The translations under genes were made by a program, and so were the position numbers. This document shows, in pieces, positions 33,208-41,547 of a DNA stretch of 64,000 bases. Numbering within the stretch: position 1 is the stretch's first letter; each line of letters starts with the position of its first letter. Under the pieces are notes generated by a model. It was not told the origin of the DNA and made no database searches. It saw only the letters and a program-made list of their open reading frames with translations. This DNA comes from an uncultured Flavobacteriaceae bacterium (GTDB lineage: Bacteria; Bacteroidota; Bacteroidia; Flavobacteriales; Flavobacteriaceae). The stretch is taken from assembly GCA_947494825.1 (NCBI GenBank), contig CANLWN010000001.1:682001-746000 (forward strand), given 5' to 3'.

Positions 33208-34668
33208 TCAATTGTTAATGGCGCGGATAGCTTTTCCGTAATGGGACCCCGATGAAATGTCATTGCACGCATTTCTATAGGCGTCCTTCACCTTGGTCCC
33301 TTTTTCTTTGACCGTAGGAGCAAAAGCGAGCAGTGTATCGGCATGATGGTAATCGGAACCAAGACTGGTGGTCGCCTCCAAAATACGAATCAACTGGGAA
33401 TCCGTGAAGTGCTTTTTAGCCAGTTGTTTCAGCACAGCCGCTTTGTGGTTATCCGAACTGATATCCCGTATGGCTTCGAGCAGCACAGCAAGACTACTGT
33501 CATCGATTTTTTGCTTTTGGATGGCCTTTTTTAATACGCTAGCCTGGTGATAATCGGAGCTCATACTACGGTCAACAAGTGCAAAAAGCTCTGAAAGCGA
33601 AGCCCCATCCATGGGTCTGTTGAGCAATTCGGTGAACACACTGGCAGCATGATGGTCAGAACTGATACCGTCAACGGATTTTAACAGTGTCCCATAATTG
33701 CGCTCGGACAGACCGGAAGTGGCCAAAGCGGTCTTCAACACCCTGGCCCGGTGATGGTCGGAACCGATGTCCCTGGAGGTTTTGACCAACAAATCCACAT
33801 TATCCGTACCCAGAGATCGGTTCTTCAACACCGTCATAAGCACCTCTGCCTTATGGTGATCGGAACTGATTTCCTTGGTGATACCAAAGAGTTCTTTCAT
33901 TTGTGGTTGGGAAATGTTATTATCGCGCACCGCTTTTTTGAGTACTTCGGCCATATGATGATCCGAATCAATTTGCTCGGCTGCCCTGATATAGGCAGCT
34001 GTTGAGGCTTCTGAGGCCAGGTAGGCGCTCGTGTTGTGTTTTAGGATTTCCGCCTTGTGGTGATCCGAGTCTATATCGTCTCCTACCACTTCCAAAATAG
34101 GAATCAGGTCACTGTTTTTGGGGTTTTTATTGAGCAGGAGTTTTATGTAGTACGATTTTACGTAATCGCTGTCCATATAATCCACTTCCTGCAATACGGC
34201 CTTGGTACCTCCTTTGCCGTACATACGATCCACCCGTTGCTCGGCAGCTATCGTGGACGACCGTAGGACCTCTGGGAGTATCTCGCCCAACCATTGACGA
34301 CCCTCTTGTTCAAAGGCCCGTTCGGAACCGCCCACATAGTACTTTTTGATGAGTTTTCCGTTTCCATCGGCTTCCATGAAGATCCGCCTCCGGTTCCCAA
34401 AGGCAGATTTTTTAATTTCGAGATACCCTCCACGGGAAATTGCTACGATATCCTTGTCATCGTCAGACAAGGTAATCTCTCCTTCAAACTCGAGTTGAAA
34501 ACTATTACTCCTGCCATTGCTAAAGTTAATGGTCGTCTTTCCATTGTCGGAGTTAACGCTTATCGATGTGCTCTTGCTCTGGGCCTGTGTTTCTGCATTG
34601 CAGATCAAACAAAGGACCAGTATCAGTTTTAGAAGAAGTGCGAAAAAAAGGCGTGCTAATTGTTGCAT
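33208..34668 (-). CDS. Secreted SDHH-repeat protein
   Basis: 486 aa with a signal peptide (LKLILVLCLICNAETQAQ). Residues about 30-115 are beta-rich (TTINFSNGRSNSFQLEFEGE). From about 165 to the end there are nine to ten helical repeats of 34-35 residues, most opening with SSDHHKAEVL or IDSDHHMAEVL. The pattern SDxHxAxxL recurs in every unit, with variants SDYH, SDNH and SGSH at the end. The repeats look HEAT-like, and the lined-up Asp/His pairs could bind a metal, phosphate or sugar. It is adjacent to the LytS/LytR operon, so it may be its ligand, effector or target. Confidence 0.75.
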   Translation of the reverse strand: MQQLARLFFALLLKLILVLCLICNAETQAQSKSTSISVNSDNGKTTINFSNGRSNSFQLEFEGEITLSDDDKDIVAISRGGYLEIKKSAFGNRRRIFMEADGNGKLIKKYYVGGSERAFEQEGRQWLGEILPEVLRSSTIAAEQRVDRMYGKGGTKAVLQEVDYMDSDYVKSYYIKLLLNKNPKNSDLIPILEVVGDDIDSDHHKAEILKHNTSAYLASEASTAAYIRAAEQIDSDHHMAEVLKKAVRDNNISQPQMKELFGITKEISSDHHKAEVLMTVLKNRSLGTDNVDLLVKTSRDIGSDHHRARVLKTALATSGLSERNYGTLLKSVDGISSDHHAASVFTELLNRPMDGASLSELFALVDRSMSSDYHQASVLKKAIQKQKIDDSSLAVLLEAIRDISSDNHKAAVLKQLAKKHFTDSQLIRILEATTSLGSDYHHADTLLAFAPTVKEKGTKVKDAYRNACNDISSGSHYGKAIRAINN

Positions 34669-34806
34669 GACGTTCGTTTTTTGATTGATGATGTCACAAA
34701 GATGCTATGGGAATCGCTTTCCAAAAAATTAATTGTAGCGAACCGGACGTTCTTTGTATTGAATTGTACACACCTTGGGAAAACGAGCTTAAATTACATA
34801 GAAACA

Positions 34807-35529
34807 TTATACCGATAAAGGTAAAGCTTGCACGGCCCAGTCCACCGCAGCATGAGCATGGATCTTTCCGGTATCGAAGGTAGGGTATCCCACTTCATCT
34901 GCTGTTACCAGGATTGGCAATTCCGTACATCCCATAATGATTCCCTGCGCCCCTTTATCTATAAGGTCGTCCATCAGTTTAAGACAAATCTCCTTGGAGG
35001 AGGTTGTAAACTTGCCCTTCACCAACTCGTTATAGATAATACGGTGGAGTGTCTTGCGATCGTCCTCCTCCGGGATGATGACGTCAATATCAAAGTTTTC
35101 TTTGATATAGCCCGTATAAAAATCCTTTTCCATGGTGAATTGGGTGCCCAAAAGTCCTACTTTGGTAAGTCCCTGCCGCTGAATTTCCCTACCGGTGGCC
35201 TCCGCTATATGTAAAAAGGGAACCGATATGCTTTCCTCAATGGCGTCGCTAACCAAATGTATGAGATTCGTGCACAGCAATACCATGTCTGCCCCAGCCC
35301 TTTCCAGTTGCTGTGCCGCCGAGGCCACGACCTTCCCGATGCCCTCCCAATCTTCCGCAAAGGTGAGTTTCACGATTTGCGCAAAATCCACAGTGATCAG
35401 GATGCTCTTACAGGAATGGGTATCCCCTAATAACTGCTTTGTCCGTTCATTCACAAATTCGTAATAAAATTTTGAGGACTCCCAGCTCATGCCCCCAATG
35501 AGTCCTATGGTTTTTGTCTGTTCCTTCAT
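34807..35529 (-). CDS. Aspartate/glutamate racemase-family protein
   Basis: 240 aa from the ATG at 35529; the longer frame runs through a palindrome upstream. Opening KTIGLIGGMSWESSKFYYEF is typical of the aspartate racemase/YgeA branch. The two catalytic Cys are Cys86 (LLCTNLIH) and Cys201 (IMGCTELPIL). It should interconvert an amino acid's D and L forms without a cofactor in the cytoplasm; the substrate is not set by these motifs. It probably belongs to the ArsR-controlled unit with the 46-aa gene just upstream. Confidence 0.85.
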   Translation of the reverse strand: MKEQTKTIGLIGGMSWESSKFYYEFVNERTKQLLGDTHSCKSILITVDFAQIVKLTFAEDWEGIGKVVASAAQQLERAGADMVLLCTNLIHLVSDAIEESISVPFLHIAEATGREIQRQGLTKVGLLGTQFTMEKDFYTGYIKENFDIDVIIPEEDDRKTLHRIIYNELVKGKFTTSSKEICLKLMDDLIDKGAQGIIMGCTELPILVTADEVGYPTFDTGKIHAHAAVDWAVQALPLSV

Positions 35530-35543
35530 CTTTATGGTTTTAT

Positions 35544-35559
35544 CCGCACCTAGGTGCGG
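35544..35559. promoter_or_regulatory. 16-bp perfect palindrome before the racemase gene
   Basis: CCGCACCTAGGTGCGG lies between the stop of the 46-aa gene and the ATG of the racemase. As RNA it can form a short GC-rich hairpin followed by AU-rich sequence. It could be a partial terminator, a processing site or an operator. Confidence 0.4.
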
Positions 35560-35566
35560 GTTTGTA

Positions 35567-35707
35567 TTATTTTGTTTTGGACATGGCTTCGGCCCCACAG
35601 ATATGTAAGCCGACCAGCCAGCATTCCAGACGTTTTGCCAGGCCTTGTCCTTTGTCGCAGGCAGTTCGATAGCGTTTGGCCGCCTGTTTTTTCAGATTAT
35701 TTTCCAT
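35567..35707 (-). CDS. 46-aa basic small protein
   Basis: Frame from ATG 35705-35707 to TAA at 35567. It starts MENNLKKQAAKRYRTACDKG, continues QGLAKRLECWLVGLHIC and ends with MSKTK. Three Cys and a basic helix are the main features. It is too short for most gene callers. It lies between the ArsR-type gene and the racemase on the same strand, directly behind a copy of the ArsR operator, so it probably belongs to that regulated unit. No family is recognised. Confidence 0.55.
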   Translation of the reverse strand: MENNLKKQAAKRYRTACDKGQGLAKRLECWLVGLHICGAEAMSKTK

Positions 35708-35722
35708 GACTTTTGTTTTAGT

Positions 35723-35755
35723 TAAACTTATTTATATTTCTAGAAATCTAGATAT
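35723..35755 (-). promoter_or_regulatory. Promoter/operator for the 46-aa gene and racemase
   Basis: The minus strand carries TAAGTTTA (35723-35730), a one-mismatch -7 element. Overlapping it on the upstream side is a 27-bp site (35729-35755) that matches the site before the ArsR gene at 24 of 27 positions, with central TTCTAGAA and ATCTAGAT palindromes. It sits 22 bases from the ATG at 35707. Confidence 0.6.
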
Positions 35756-35772
35756 GATAAAATCAAAAAAAA

Positions 35773-36075
35773 TTACAACTCTTGTTTTAATCCATCAATA
35801 TAAGCTTGGATCACCGCTTCATCCCGTCGGTAGTAGGTCCACTTTCCATGTCGCGTCGGGATGATGAGTCCGGCCTGCTGCATGGCGGAAAGATAAGTCG
35901 ATATCGTGGACTGGGACAGTCCGGCCTTGTCCTGTATATACCCTACGCATACGCCGTCATCAAAATGATCGATATCCTGATGTGGGGGGAAGTGCTTTTC
36001 AGGTAGCTTTAACCATTTTAGAATGTTTACCCGGGTGGTATTGGATAATATTTGACTGATTTCGGTGATATCCAT
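35773..36075 (-). CDS. ArsR-family transcriptional regulator
   Basis: 100 aa from the ATG at 36075; the TTG at 36081 is unlikely. Winged HTH of ArsR type: EISQILSNTTRVNILKWLKL, then GYIQDKAGLSQSTISTYLSA and MQQAGLIIPTRHGKWTYYRR. Two-residue changes remove the ELCVCDL metal-binding site of classical ArsR proteins, though one Cys (GVCVGYI) is present at that position, so the inducer may not be a metal. The gene lies behind one 27-bp operator copy and in front of a second that controls the next gene. Confidence 0.8.
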   Translation of the reverse strand: MDITEISQILSNTTRVNILKWLKLPEKHFPPHQDIDHFDDGVCVGYIQDKAGLSQSTISTYLSAMQQAGLIIPTRHGKWTYYRRDEAVIQAYIDGLKQEL

Positions 36076-36078
36076 AGG

Positions 36079-36120
36079 CAAATATATACAAAATATTTAT
36101 ATATCTAGAATTATAGATAT
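36079..36120 (-). promoter_or_regulatory. Promoter/operator of the ArsR gene
   Basis: TATATTTG (36079-36086, minus strand) is an exact -7 element, only four bases from the ATG at 36075. The 27-bp operator 36094-36120, ending ATAGATAT, is the second copy of the site at 35729-35755. The short distance hints at a leaderless transcript. Confidence 0.5.
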
Positions 36121-36158
36121 GTTATTTCGTCAGATGCACGTTCGTGGCCCTTGAAGCC

Positions 36159-38951
36159 CTAATTGTCGTCTGTTGCCGGGAGTAATTCGTAACCTTGATT
36201 GATACCTTTTTCCAAGGCTGGAACGCCACGTTCCATCCAAAGGGGTTTTGGCGCTCCCTTTAAGTAATGGTCAAAGTATTGCGCCATGCGTATATTAAAG
36301 TCTTTCCGGTTTTGGCGCTTAAGTGGCCAATGGGGCTCCCCATTGTAATTGAGAAACCAAGAAGGTTTTCCCAACCGCCGTAAGCTCACGAAAAATTCGA
36401 TGCCCTGATACCAAGGCACATGGCCATCGGCATCGTTGTGCATAATGAGCAAGGGGGTGTTTATTTTGTCTATATTGAATATCGGGGAGTTTTCTATATA
36501 GCGAGACGGATACTCCCAGGGCGTTCCCCCAATCCTACTTTGGGTATGTTCGTACTGAAATTGCCTGCTCAGTCCGGTCCACCAACGGATACCGCCATAG
36601 GCACTGATCATATTGGGGACGGGTGCTCCGGATTCGGCTGCTTTGAAAATATCGGTCTTGGTCACCAGATAGGCAATTTGATAGCCTCCCCAACTATGTC
36701 CCTGCACCCCAATATTGTCTTTGTCCACAAATCCCTTTTCAATCAAGGAGGTAATCCCCGGTATCACACAGTTATAAGCACTTTCCCCGGGATACCCCTC
36801 CCTATAGTACACATCGGGATTAAAGATGAGGTACCCCCTACTCGCGTAGAAACTGTAATTTATGGTAGACCTGCCTGGAAACGGTGCCCTGTGGGTATGC
36901 AGACCATTGGAGCTCTTCTCATAGAAATTGACCAATAGCGGGTACTTCTTTTTGGGATCAAAATTCTCGGGTTTAATCAGCATGCCCGTAAGTTCCTTGC
37001 CATCCAAGGAAGTCCATTTCACCAACTCGATGGTTCCCCAGTTATAGCCTTCCTGCTGGGGATTGGCATTGCTGATTACCGTCTGTTTTTTGAGGCGTAA
37101 GTCCGATACCCTGATATCTGGAAAGCTAGTGAAGGACTGTCGCGAAAAAATGAACTTATCACTGTACAAAGCCTTTTTGGGGGGCGAATAGCGGTAAGGT
37201 TCCAGCACCAAGGTGGTGGCACCTCCCGTTTTGGGGTTATAGGTGGCATAGCCACTGTCCTTATTATCCTCGTCAAAGAGTCCCAGCAACCAGTTCTTGG
37301 TACTATCCAAAAAACGCTCTTCCTTATCAAGCGGTAGGTATCGGTATCTGATCTTGCGCTCTCTGCCCTTTGTTATCCTAACACCCTCAGTATGCTCCGG
37401 AGAGAACTTCCAGATATCATAACGGTCATAGAGCAAGAGTGCCCCGTCATCTTCCGTCCAACCAGCAAGTCCATAGGATCCAGGGTGATTTGGGACATCA
37501 TTAATCTCGTTGTAGAAGACCTTGCCCTTGGTGAGGGCCGTGTATTTGCGCGACTTTATACCGTAGGTGAACCAGGTGCTGTCTACCACGTTATAGCCAT
37601 ACACATAATTGCCCTTGGGACTTAATTTTACAGTGCCCGAAAGCTTGCTCAAAATCTCGGTAATCTCCCCGGAAACGGTATTCACAATGGCATAATCATG
37701 CGACAAGTTCCCGGTCCATTGCCGCTCCAGGGCATAGGGTTTTGAATTCCGTACCAGCGCATAAGGGGCATTGCCCTCATCACCCAGCTCCGCATTAGGG
37801 TATTCGGTGGTAGCCAGTTGTACCAACTCCCTACCTTGTGTCAGTCGTATAGTGGATGGGTAGGATTTAATACTGTCGTTTTTGAGCTGCAACTCTTGTA
37901 CCGTGTAGAGTCTGGGCTCGTTATAGGTCCAGACCTCTACATTTACAATTTCATCCTCCACCAGGGTGGTGTCCTTAAGGACCTTTGGACCGGCCAGCCC
38001 AAAGAACAATTTTGATTCATCCTTGGAAAAGCTAATTTCCCCGTGTGCCGATACACGATATCCCTTGGGTGCGGAAGCGGCATCCACCAGTTTTTCGGCC
38101 CTTTCTTTCCCTTCCTCCCAATAGAACAATTCGGTAGGCCTGATCTGAACTTTCGTAGAATCGCTATCGGCCACAAAACCCAGCCGTTTCCCGGATTCGC
38201 TAAAACCAAGTTTAAAATATTTGGCCTTTGGTGCGCTGTGTACCTCGGTAAGGCTGTTGGTCTCCAAGTTGAGCATGTATACCCCTGCCTTGGATTTTTT
38301 ATCCGCTCCCGAGCTGGAAAAGGCCAGGCGTTTTCCGTGTTTGGGAAGCGCATAATCCGTAACAAACTTAAAGGTATCCTTTTTTTGGGTCTTTAAATTA
38401 TACACCACCAAATGGTGGCCGTTTTTCTTGCCCACTTTTTTCTTTTTTTCTTTTTTGTCCGCCTCCGGTTCGCCGGAAGCCTTCTTTTCCGGTTTGATCT
38501 CCTCCAGGTAATAGAACACATGTCCAGACCATTTTTGCGGAATACGGTACGATTTTACATTGGCTATTTTAACCAACCTTGCCTGCTTCAAATCATAGAT
38601 GCCCAAACTGTCCTTGGGAAGGTCTTCCTTCTTCACCTTTCTGCGCTTCATTTCAAGGACACTATCACGCCAAGGTTTTATCGTAAACAGCGCATAATTG
38701 GAGTTGTGCGTAAACTGGCCCTTTTCCGAACGCTCATACTGAAACACCGTCGTGGCCTTGGTATTTTTGATCTTTAGTGTCTGGTCTCCTTCACCCTGCT
38801 GCAAGGAAAACAGCACAAAATTTCCATCGGGTGCAATGGATTCACCCTCAATCGTATTCCAAATCTCAAAATCTGGATGATCTAAAATCTTCTTCTGCGC
38901 AAAAGTGGCCATTGTGGTAATCAGAAAAGTAAGAGTGACGAATACTTTCAT
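36159..38951 (-). CDS. S9-family prolyl oligopeptidase-like secreted peptidase
   Basis: 930 aa with a signal peptide (VFVTLTFLITTMATFAQ). The N-terminal two thirds is a beta-propeller with PD40-like blades (SFSKDESKLFFGLAG; LSPKGNYVYGYN). The C-terminal catalytic domain carries the nucleophile in NIGVQGHSWGGYQIA, the Asp in MHNDADGHVPWYQ and the His in NGEPHWPLKRQNRKD. A lysine-rich loop around residue 165-180 (KKEKKKKVGKK) is unusual. It should cleave peptides in the periplasm or outside. Confidence 0.9.
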   Translation of the reverse strand: MKVFVTLTFLITTMATFAQKKILDHPDFEIWNTIEGESIAPDGNFVLFSLQQGEGDQTLKIKNTKATTVFQYERSEKGQFTHNSNYALFTIKPWRDSVLEMKRRKVKKEDLPKDSLGIYDLKQARLVKIANVKSYRIPQKWSGHVFYYLEEIKPEKKASGEPEADKKEKKKKVGKKNGHHLVVYNLKTQKKDTFKFVTDYALPKHGKRLAFSSSGADKKSKAGVYMLNLETNSLTEVHSAPKAKYFKLGFSESGKRLGFVADSDSTKVQIRPTELFYWEEGKERAEKLVDAASAPKGYRVSAHGEISFSKDESKLFFGLAGPKVLKDTTLVEDEIVNVEVWTYNEPRLYTVQELQLKNDSIKSYPSTIRLTQGRELVQLATTEYPNAELGDEGNAPYALVRNSKPYALERQWTGNLSHDYAIVNTVSGEITEILSKLSGTVKLSPKGNYVYGYNVVDSTWFTYGIKSRKYTALTKGKVFYNEINDVPNHPGSYGLAGWTEDDGALLLYDRYDIWKFSPEHTEGVRITKGRERKIRYRYLPLDKEERFLDSTKNWLLGLFDEDNKDSGYATYNPKTGGATTLVLEPYRYSPPKKALYSDKFIFSRQSFTSFPDIRVSDLRLKKQTVISNANPQQEGYNWGTIELVKWTSLDGKELTGMLIKPENFDPKKKYPLLVNFYEKSSNGLHTHRAPFPGRSTINYSFYASRGYLIFNPDVYYREGYPGESAYNCVIPGITSLIEKGFVDKDNIGVQGHSWGGYQIAYLVTKTDIFKAAESGAPVPNMISAYGGIRWWTGLSRQFQYEHTQSRIGGTPWEYPSRYIENSPIFNIDKINTPLLIMHNDADGHVPWYQGIEFFVSLRRLGKPSWFLNYNGEPHWPLKRQNRKDFNIRMAQYFDHYLKGAPKPLWMERGVPALEKGINQGYELLPATDDN

Positions 38952-39092
38952 TTTGCTCGTTTATTTGGACTATAAATATAATGGTAAACCAAGGAGTGTA
39001 AAACAGTTACCATTCTTTTTATTTGCTTCAAGGAAAAGCGTCCTAATATAGTGGCCTGAGCGCTCGTTTCGCCACATTTTTGGGAAGGAATG

Positions 39093-39809
39093 TTACTCAA
39101 AAACCGCAATGGCCCGAACTGGAGATCCCGTTCCTCCCCGAATCCTTAGCGGGAGCCCGATAAACCGAAAACGGCCCCGTCCTACAAGCTGCTCCAGGTT
39201 GATCATATTCTCGTAATGCGTAAATCCCAGTTCCCCACAAATACGGTGTACTTCCTTGTTGGAACGACCGGGGATTCCAGGCGCCATGGTCTCCACCCCA
39301 AAGGCAGCGACCTTTTGTTCACCCAACCAACGGGCTGCCGCGATGCTAAGTCCTGGGCCCTTGGACCAGTTGGCACTGCCGTACGCCCTTCTGTAATGAT
39401 CTGTATGGAGCAACACGGTATCTCCGGACTTGATCTTTACAGCATCCTTGGCACAAGCGGCTTCCAGATCCCCAGGTTCCATGAATTCTTCCAGGCCCTT
39501 ATGGGACAGGTCCAGACAGATTCCTTCTGTGTAGAACATGGACAACGGCATGGTTTCGATAGACTGTGCCCTATATTCCCTGCCCATATGGCTTAGGGCG
39601 TCCACATGGGTACCTGTATGCTCGCCCATTTCCAGTTTCAGTACGCTCGGTGAAACGGTCTTTGGATTCTTGATTCCCTCCCATTCCTCATGGGTGGCAT
39701 GGGTCTTTATCCTTACCTGGGGCAATTTTTTGTACACGGGCATCCCGGAGAAGATCTCCTGGCTTAGGTCAATAATTTCGGGCAACTTTTCTTTCTGATT
39801 TTTTTCCAT
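39093..39809 (-). CDS. Cyclase-family protein (kynurenine formamidase-like)
   Basis: 238 aa, no signal peptide. The metal-binding signature HTGTHVDALSHM (HxGTHxDxxxH) is near residue 75-85 and typical of the cyclase/formamidase family, with the later region HTDHYRRAYG. Enzymes of this family hydrolyse amide or lactone bonds in small molecules. It is the last gene of a four-gene operon with a DUF985 cupin, a Gfo/Idh oxidoreductase and an alpha/beta hydrolase, so it may act in degradation of a shared substrate. Confidence 0.8.
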   Translation of the reverse strand: MEKNQKEKLPEIIDLSQEIFSGMPVYKKLPQVRIKTHATHEEWEGIKNPKTVSPSVLKLEMGEHTGTHVDALSHMGREYRAQSIETMPLSMFYTEGICLDLSHKGLEEFMEPGDLEAACAKDAVKIKSGDTVLLHTDHYRRAYGSANWSKGPGLSIAAARWLGEQKVAAFGVETMAPGIPGRSNKEVHRICGELGFTHYENMINLEQLVGRGRFRFIGLPLRIRGGTGSPVRAIAVFE

Positions 39810-39829
39810 GCATGCAGCTTGGTCAGGTT

Positions 39830-40327
39830 TTATACCCTGGTAAATTGAATAATGATGTCTCTATGTTCCGGAAACTCCGCCAATAGCACCTCACGTTCGG
39901 GAAGTTCAAAGTCGGCAAAATCAAAACCCGGGGATACGGTGCATCCCACCAAGGCATAAGCGCCTCCATTTAGGGTACGTGCAGCAAACCAGTATTCCGC
40001 AGGTACCACAAATTGGGGTCGATGTCCTTGAGCTAGGTCATTTCCAATGATTACCTCGGAATGTTTCCCAGTATTCGAAATCATATGGAGTTCAATGGGT
40101 GTACCTTCATAGAAGTGCCAAATCTCATCCTGTCTGATTCTATGGAAGGCCGAAAACATATCTGAAGTCAAAAGAAAATAGATACAGGTGGCAAAGTTCC
40201 TTTGGGCATTCTTTCCAAAGTCCGCTACCGTAGTAGCACCCTTGCTTCGGTAGGTCTCCCTAAAATACCCGCCCTCTGGATGCGGGGCCAGCTCCAGTTG
40301 TCGGATGATCTGTTGTGCCCTATCCAT
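39830..40327 (-). CDS. DUF985 cupin protein
   Basis: 165 aa from the ATG at 40327, whose A is shared with the stop of the Gfo/Idh gene. It has the DUF985 features APHPEGGYFRETYRS, FHRIRQDEIWHFYEGTPIEL and VPAEYWFAARTL, a cupin barrel with a His/Glu-rich centre. The family is related to yeast YML079w, with unknown activity; sugar epimerisation has been suggested. Next to a sugar-type oxidoreductase it could act on a sugar or derivative. Confidence 0.85.
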   Translation of the reverse strand: MDRAQQIIRQLELAPHPEGGYFRETYRSKGATTVADFGKNAQRNFATCIYFLLTSDMFSAFHRIRQDEIWHFYEGTPIELHMISNTGKHSEVIIGNDLAQGHRPQFVVPAEYWFAARTLNGGAYALVGCTVSPGFDFADFELPEREVLLAEFPEHRDIIIQFTRV

Positions 40328-41520
40328 CAATCTGCCGTTACTATCCCTGTTTGGTCCGCATTGAAGCTTGCCCTTTGCCCGGACCAGTAGGCAGCCGCGG
40401 CCAAGTGCGACGGCTTAACGGCCTGCAGGCCTATATCGATTGGGGCGGTGAGTTTGGCGTCGCCTTTTAGCGCGTCCAAAAAATTGGTAACATGGGCCGT
40501 ATCCAGACTTTCGGTGGCCTTCACTTCAACGGCTTCCCCGCTGTGGGGCGTGTAGATGTACCCTGCCCGAAAGAGTTCCAATTTACCCTCCGTGCCGTGG
40601 AACAGGACCGAGTCGTGGGTGTTTTTAATGGGTAGGACAGAACATTCAAAGGTAAAGTTCCATCCGCCCTTGTACTGTAAAATGGTATTTACCGTATCCG
40701 GATTGCTCCTACCGTCCTTGAGGTGATAGATGCCCCCGGAGGTAACCGCGTTCAAGGGATCCGCATCGTCCATCATCCACTGGGCCACATCGCCCCAATG
40801 CGTAAGAAGGTCGGACAGGATGCCGGTGCCGTATTCCTTGTAGTGACGCCAACCATCATACCGGGCCCATTCATAGGGTACTTGGCGGGAATCTCCCAAA
40901 AAGGTCTCCCATTTGAAGTTCCTGGGCCGGGGCTGTGGTTCAATTTTCCTACGCTGCCAGCCAAAATTGCTCCAGACCGCCCGTACGAATACGATATCTC
41001 CCAGTTTTTTGGAACCTCCAAAAAACTCTTCTTTCACCTGCTTGTACAGTGCACCGCTGCGCTGTTGGGTACCGGTTTGGCAGAGCACCTGGCTTTGTTG
41101 TACGGCGGCTTTTATTTTTGTTCCTTCCCTATAATGTAGGGTGACGGGCTTTTCCAGATACAAGTGTTTTTTGGCAGCCAAAATCCGCTGAGCATAAGCG
41201 GTGTGCAGATGATCCGGGGTGGCCAGGATTACGGCATCCACATTTTTATCTGCCAGGACTTCCTCCAACTCGTAAGTTCTGGCAATCTTGGGAAGTGGCA
41301 ACTGCGCCTGAGCCCGGTTCATTTGCTCGTCCCAAACATCACATAGGGACAGGGCCGCAATCCTATCGGTCTCCAACATTTTGTTCAACACCCATCTCCC
41401 CCTCCTTCCGGAACCCACCAGGGCAACACCTACGCGGTCGTTGGCACCTTTGATTCGGCCATAGGAGGCCGCGGAGAGCACCATGGCCCCTGTGCTCATT
41501 AAAAAATCTCTTCTTTTCAT
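40327..41520 (-). CDS. Gfo/Idh/MocA-family oxidoreductase, exported
   Basis: 397 aa. The N-terminus MKRRDFLMSTGAMVLSAASY has the RR-x-F-L pattern of a Tat signal, so the folded enzyme with bound NAD(P) would be exported. The nucleotide-binding start VGVALVGSGRRGRWVLN and the EKPVTLHYREGTKI segment (EKP) are the family marks. It probably oxidises a sugar or sugar derivative. Its stop overlaps the DUF985 start. Confidence 0.85.
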   Translation of the reverse strand: MKRRDFLMSTGAMVLSAASYGRIKGANDRVGVALVGSGRRGRWVLNKMLETDRIAALSLCDVWDEQMNRAQAQLPLPKIARTYELEEVLADKNVDAVILATPDHLHTAYAQRILAAKKHLYLEKPVTLHYREGTKIKAAVQQSQVLCQTGTQQRSGALYKQVKEEFFGGSKKLGDIVFVRAVWSNFGWQRRKIEPQPRPRNFKWETFLGDSRQVPYEWARYDGWRHYKEYGTGILSDLLTHWGDVAQWMMDDADPLNAVTSGGIYHLKDGRSNPDTVNTILQYKGGWNFTFECSVLPIKNTHDSVLFHGTEGKLELFRAGYIYTPHSGEAVEVKATESLDTAHVTNFLDALKGDAKLTAPIDIGLQAVKPSHLAAAAYWSGQRASFNADQTGIVTAD

Positions 41521-41547
41521 ATCGTCCTGTGCTTTAGATTCCGGTAT

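Noticed and set aside
30336-34668. Merging the LytTR system and repeat protein into one known system
   Set aside because: No described system with this repeat is known to me; kept as separate observations.
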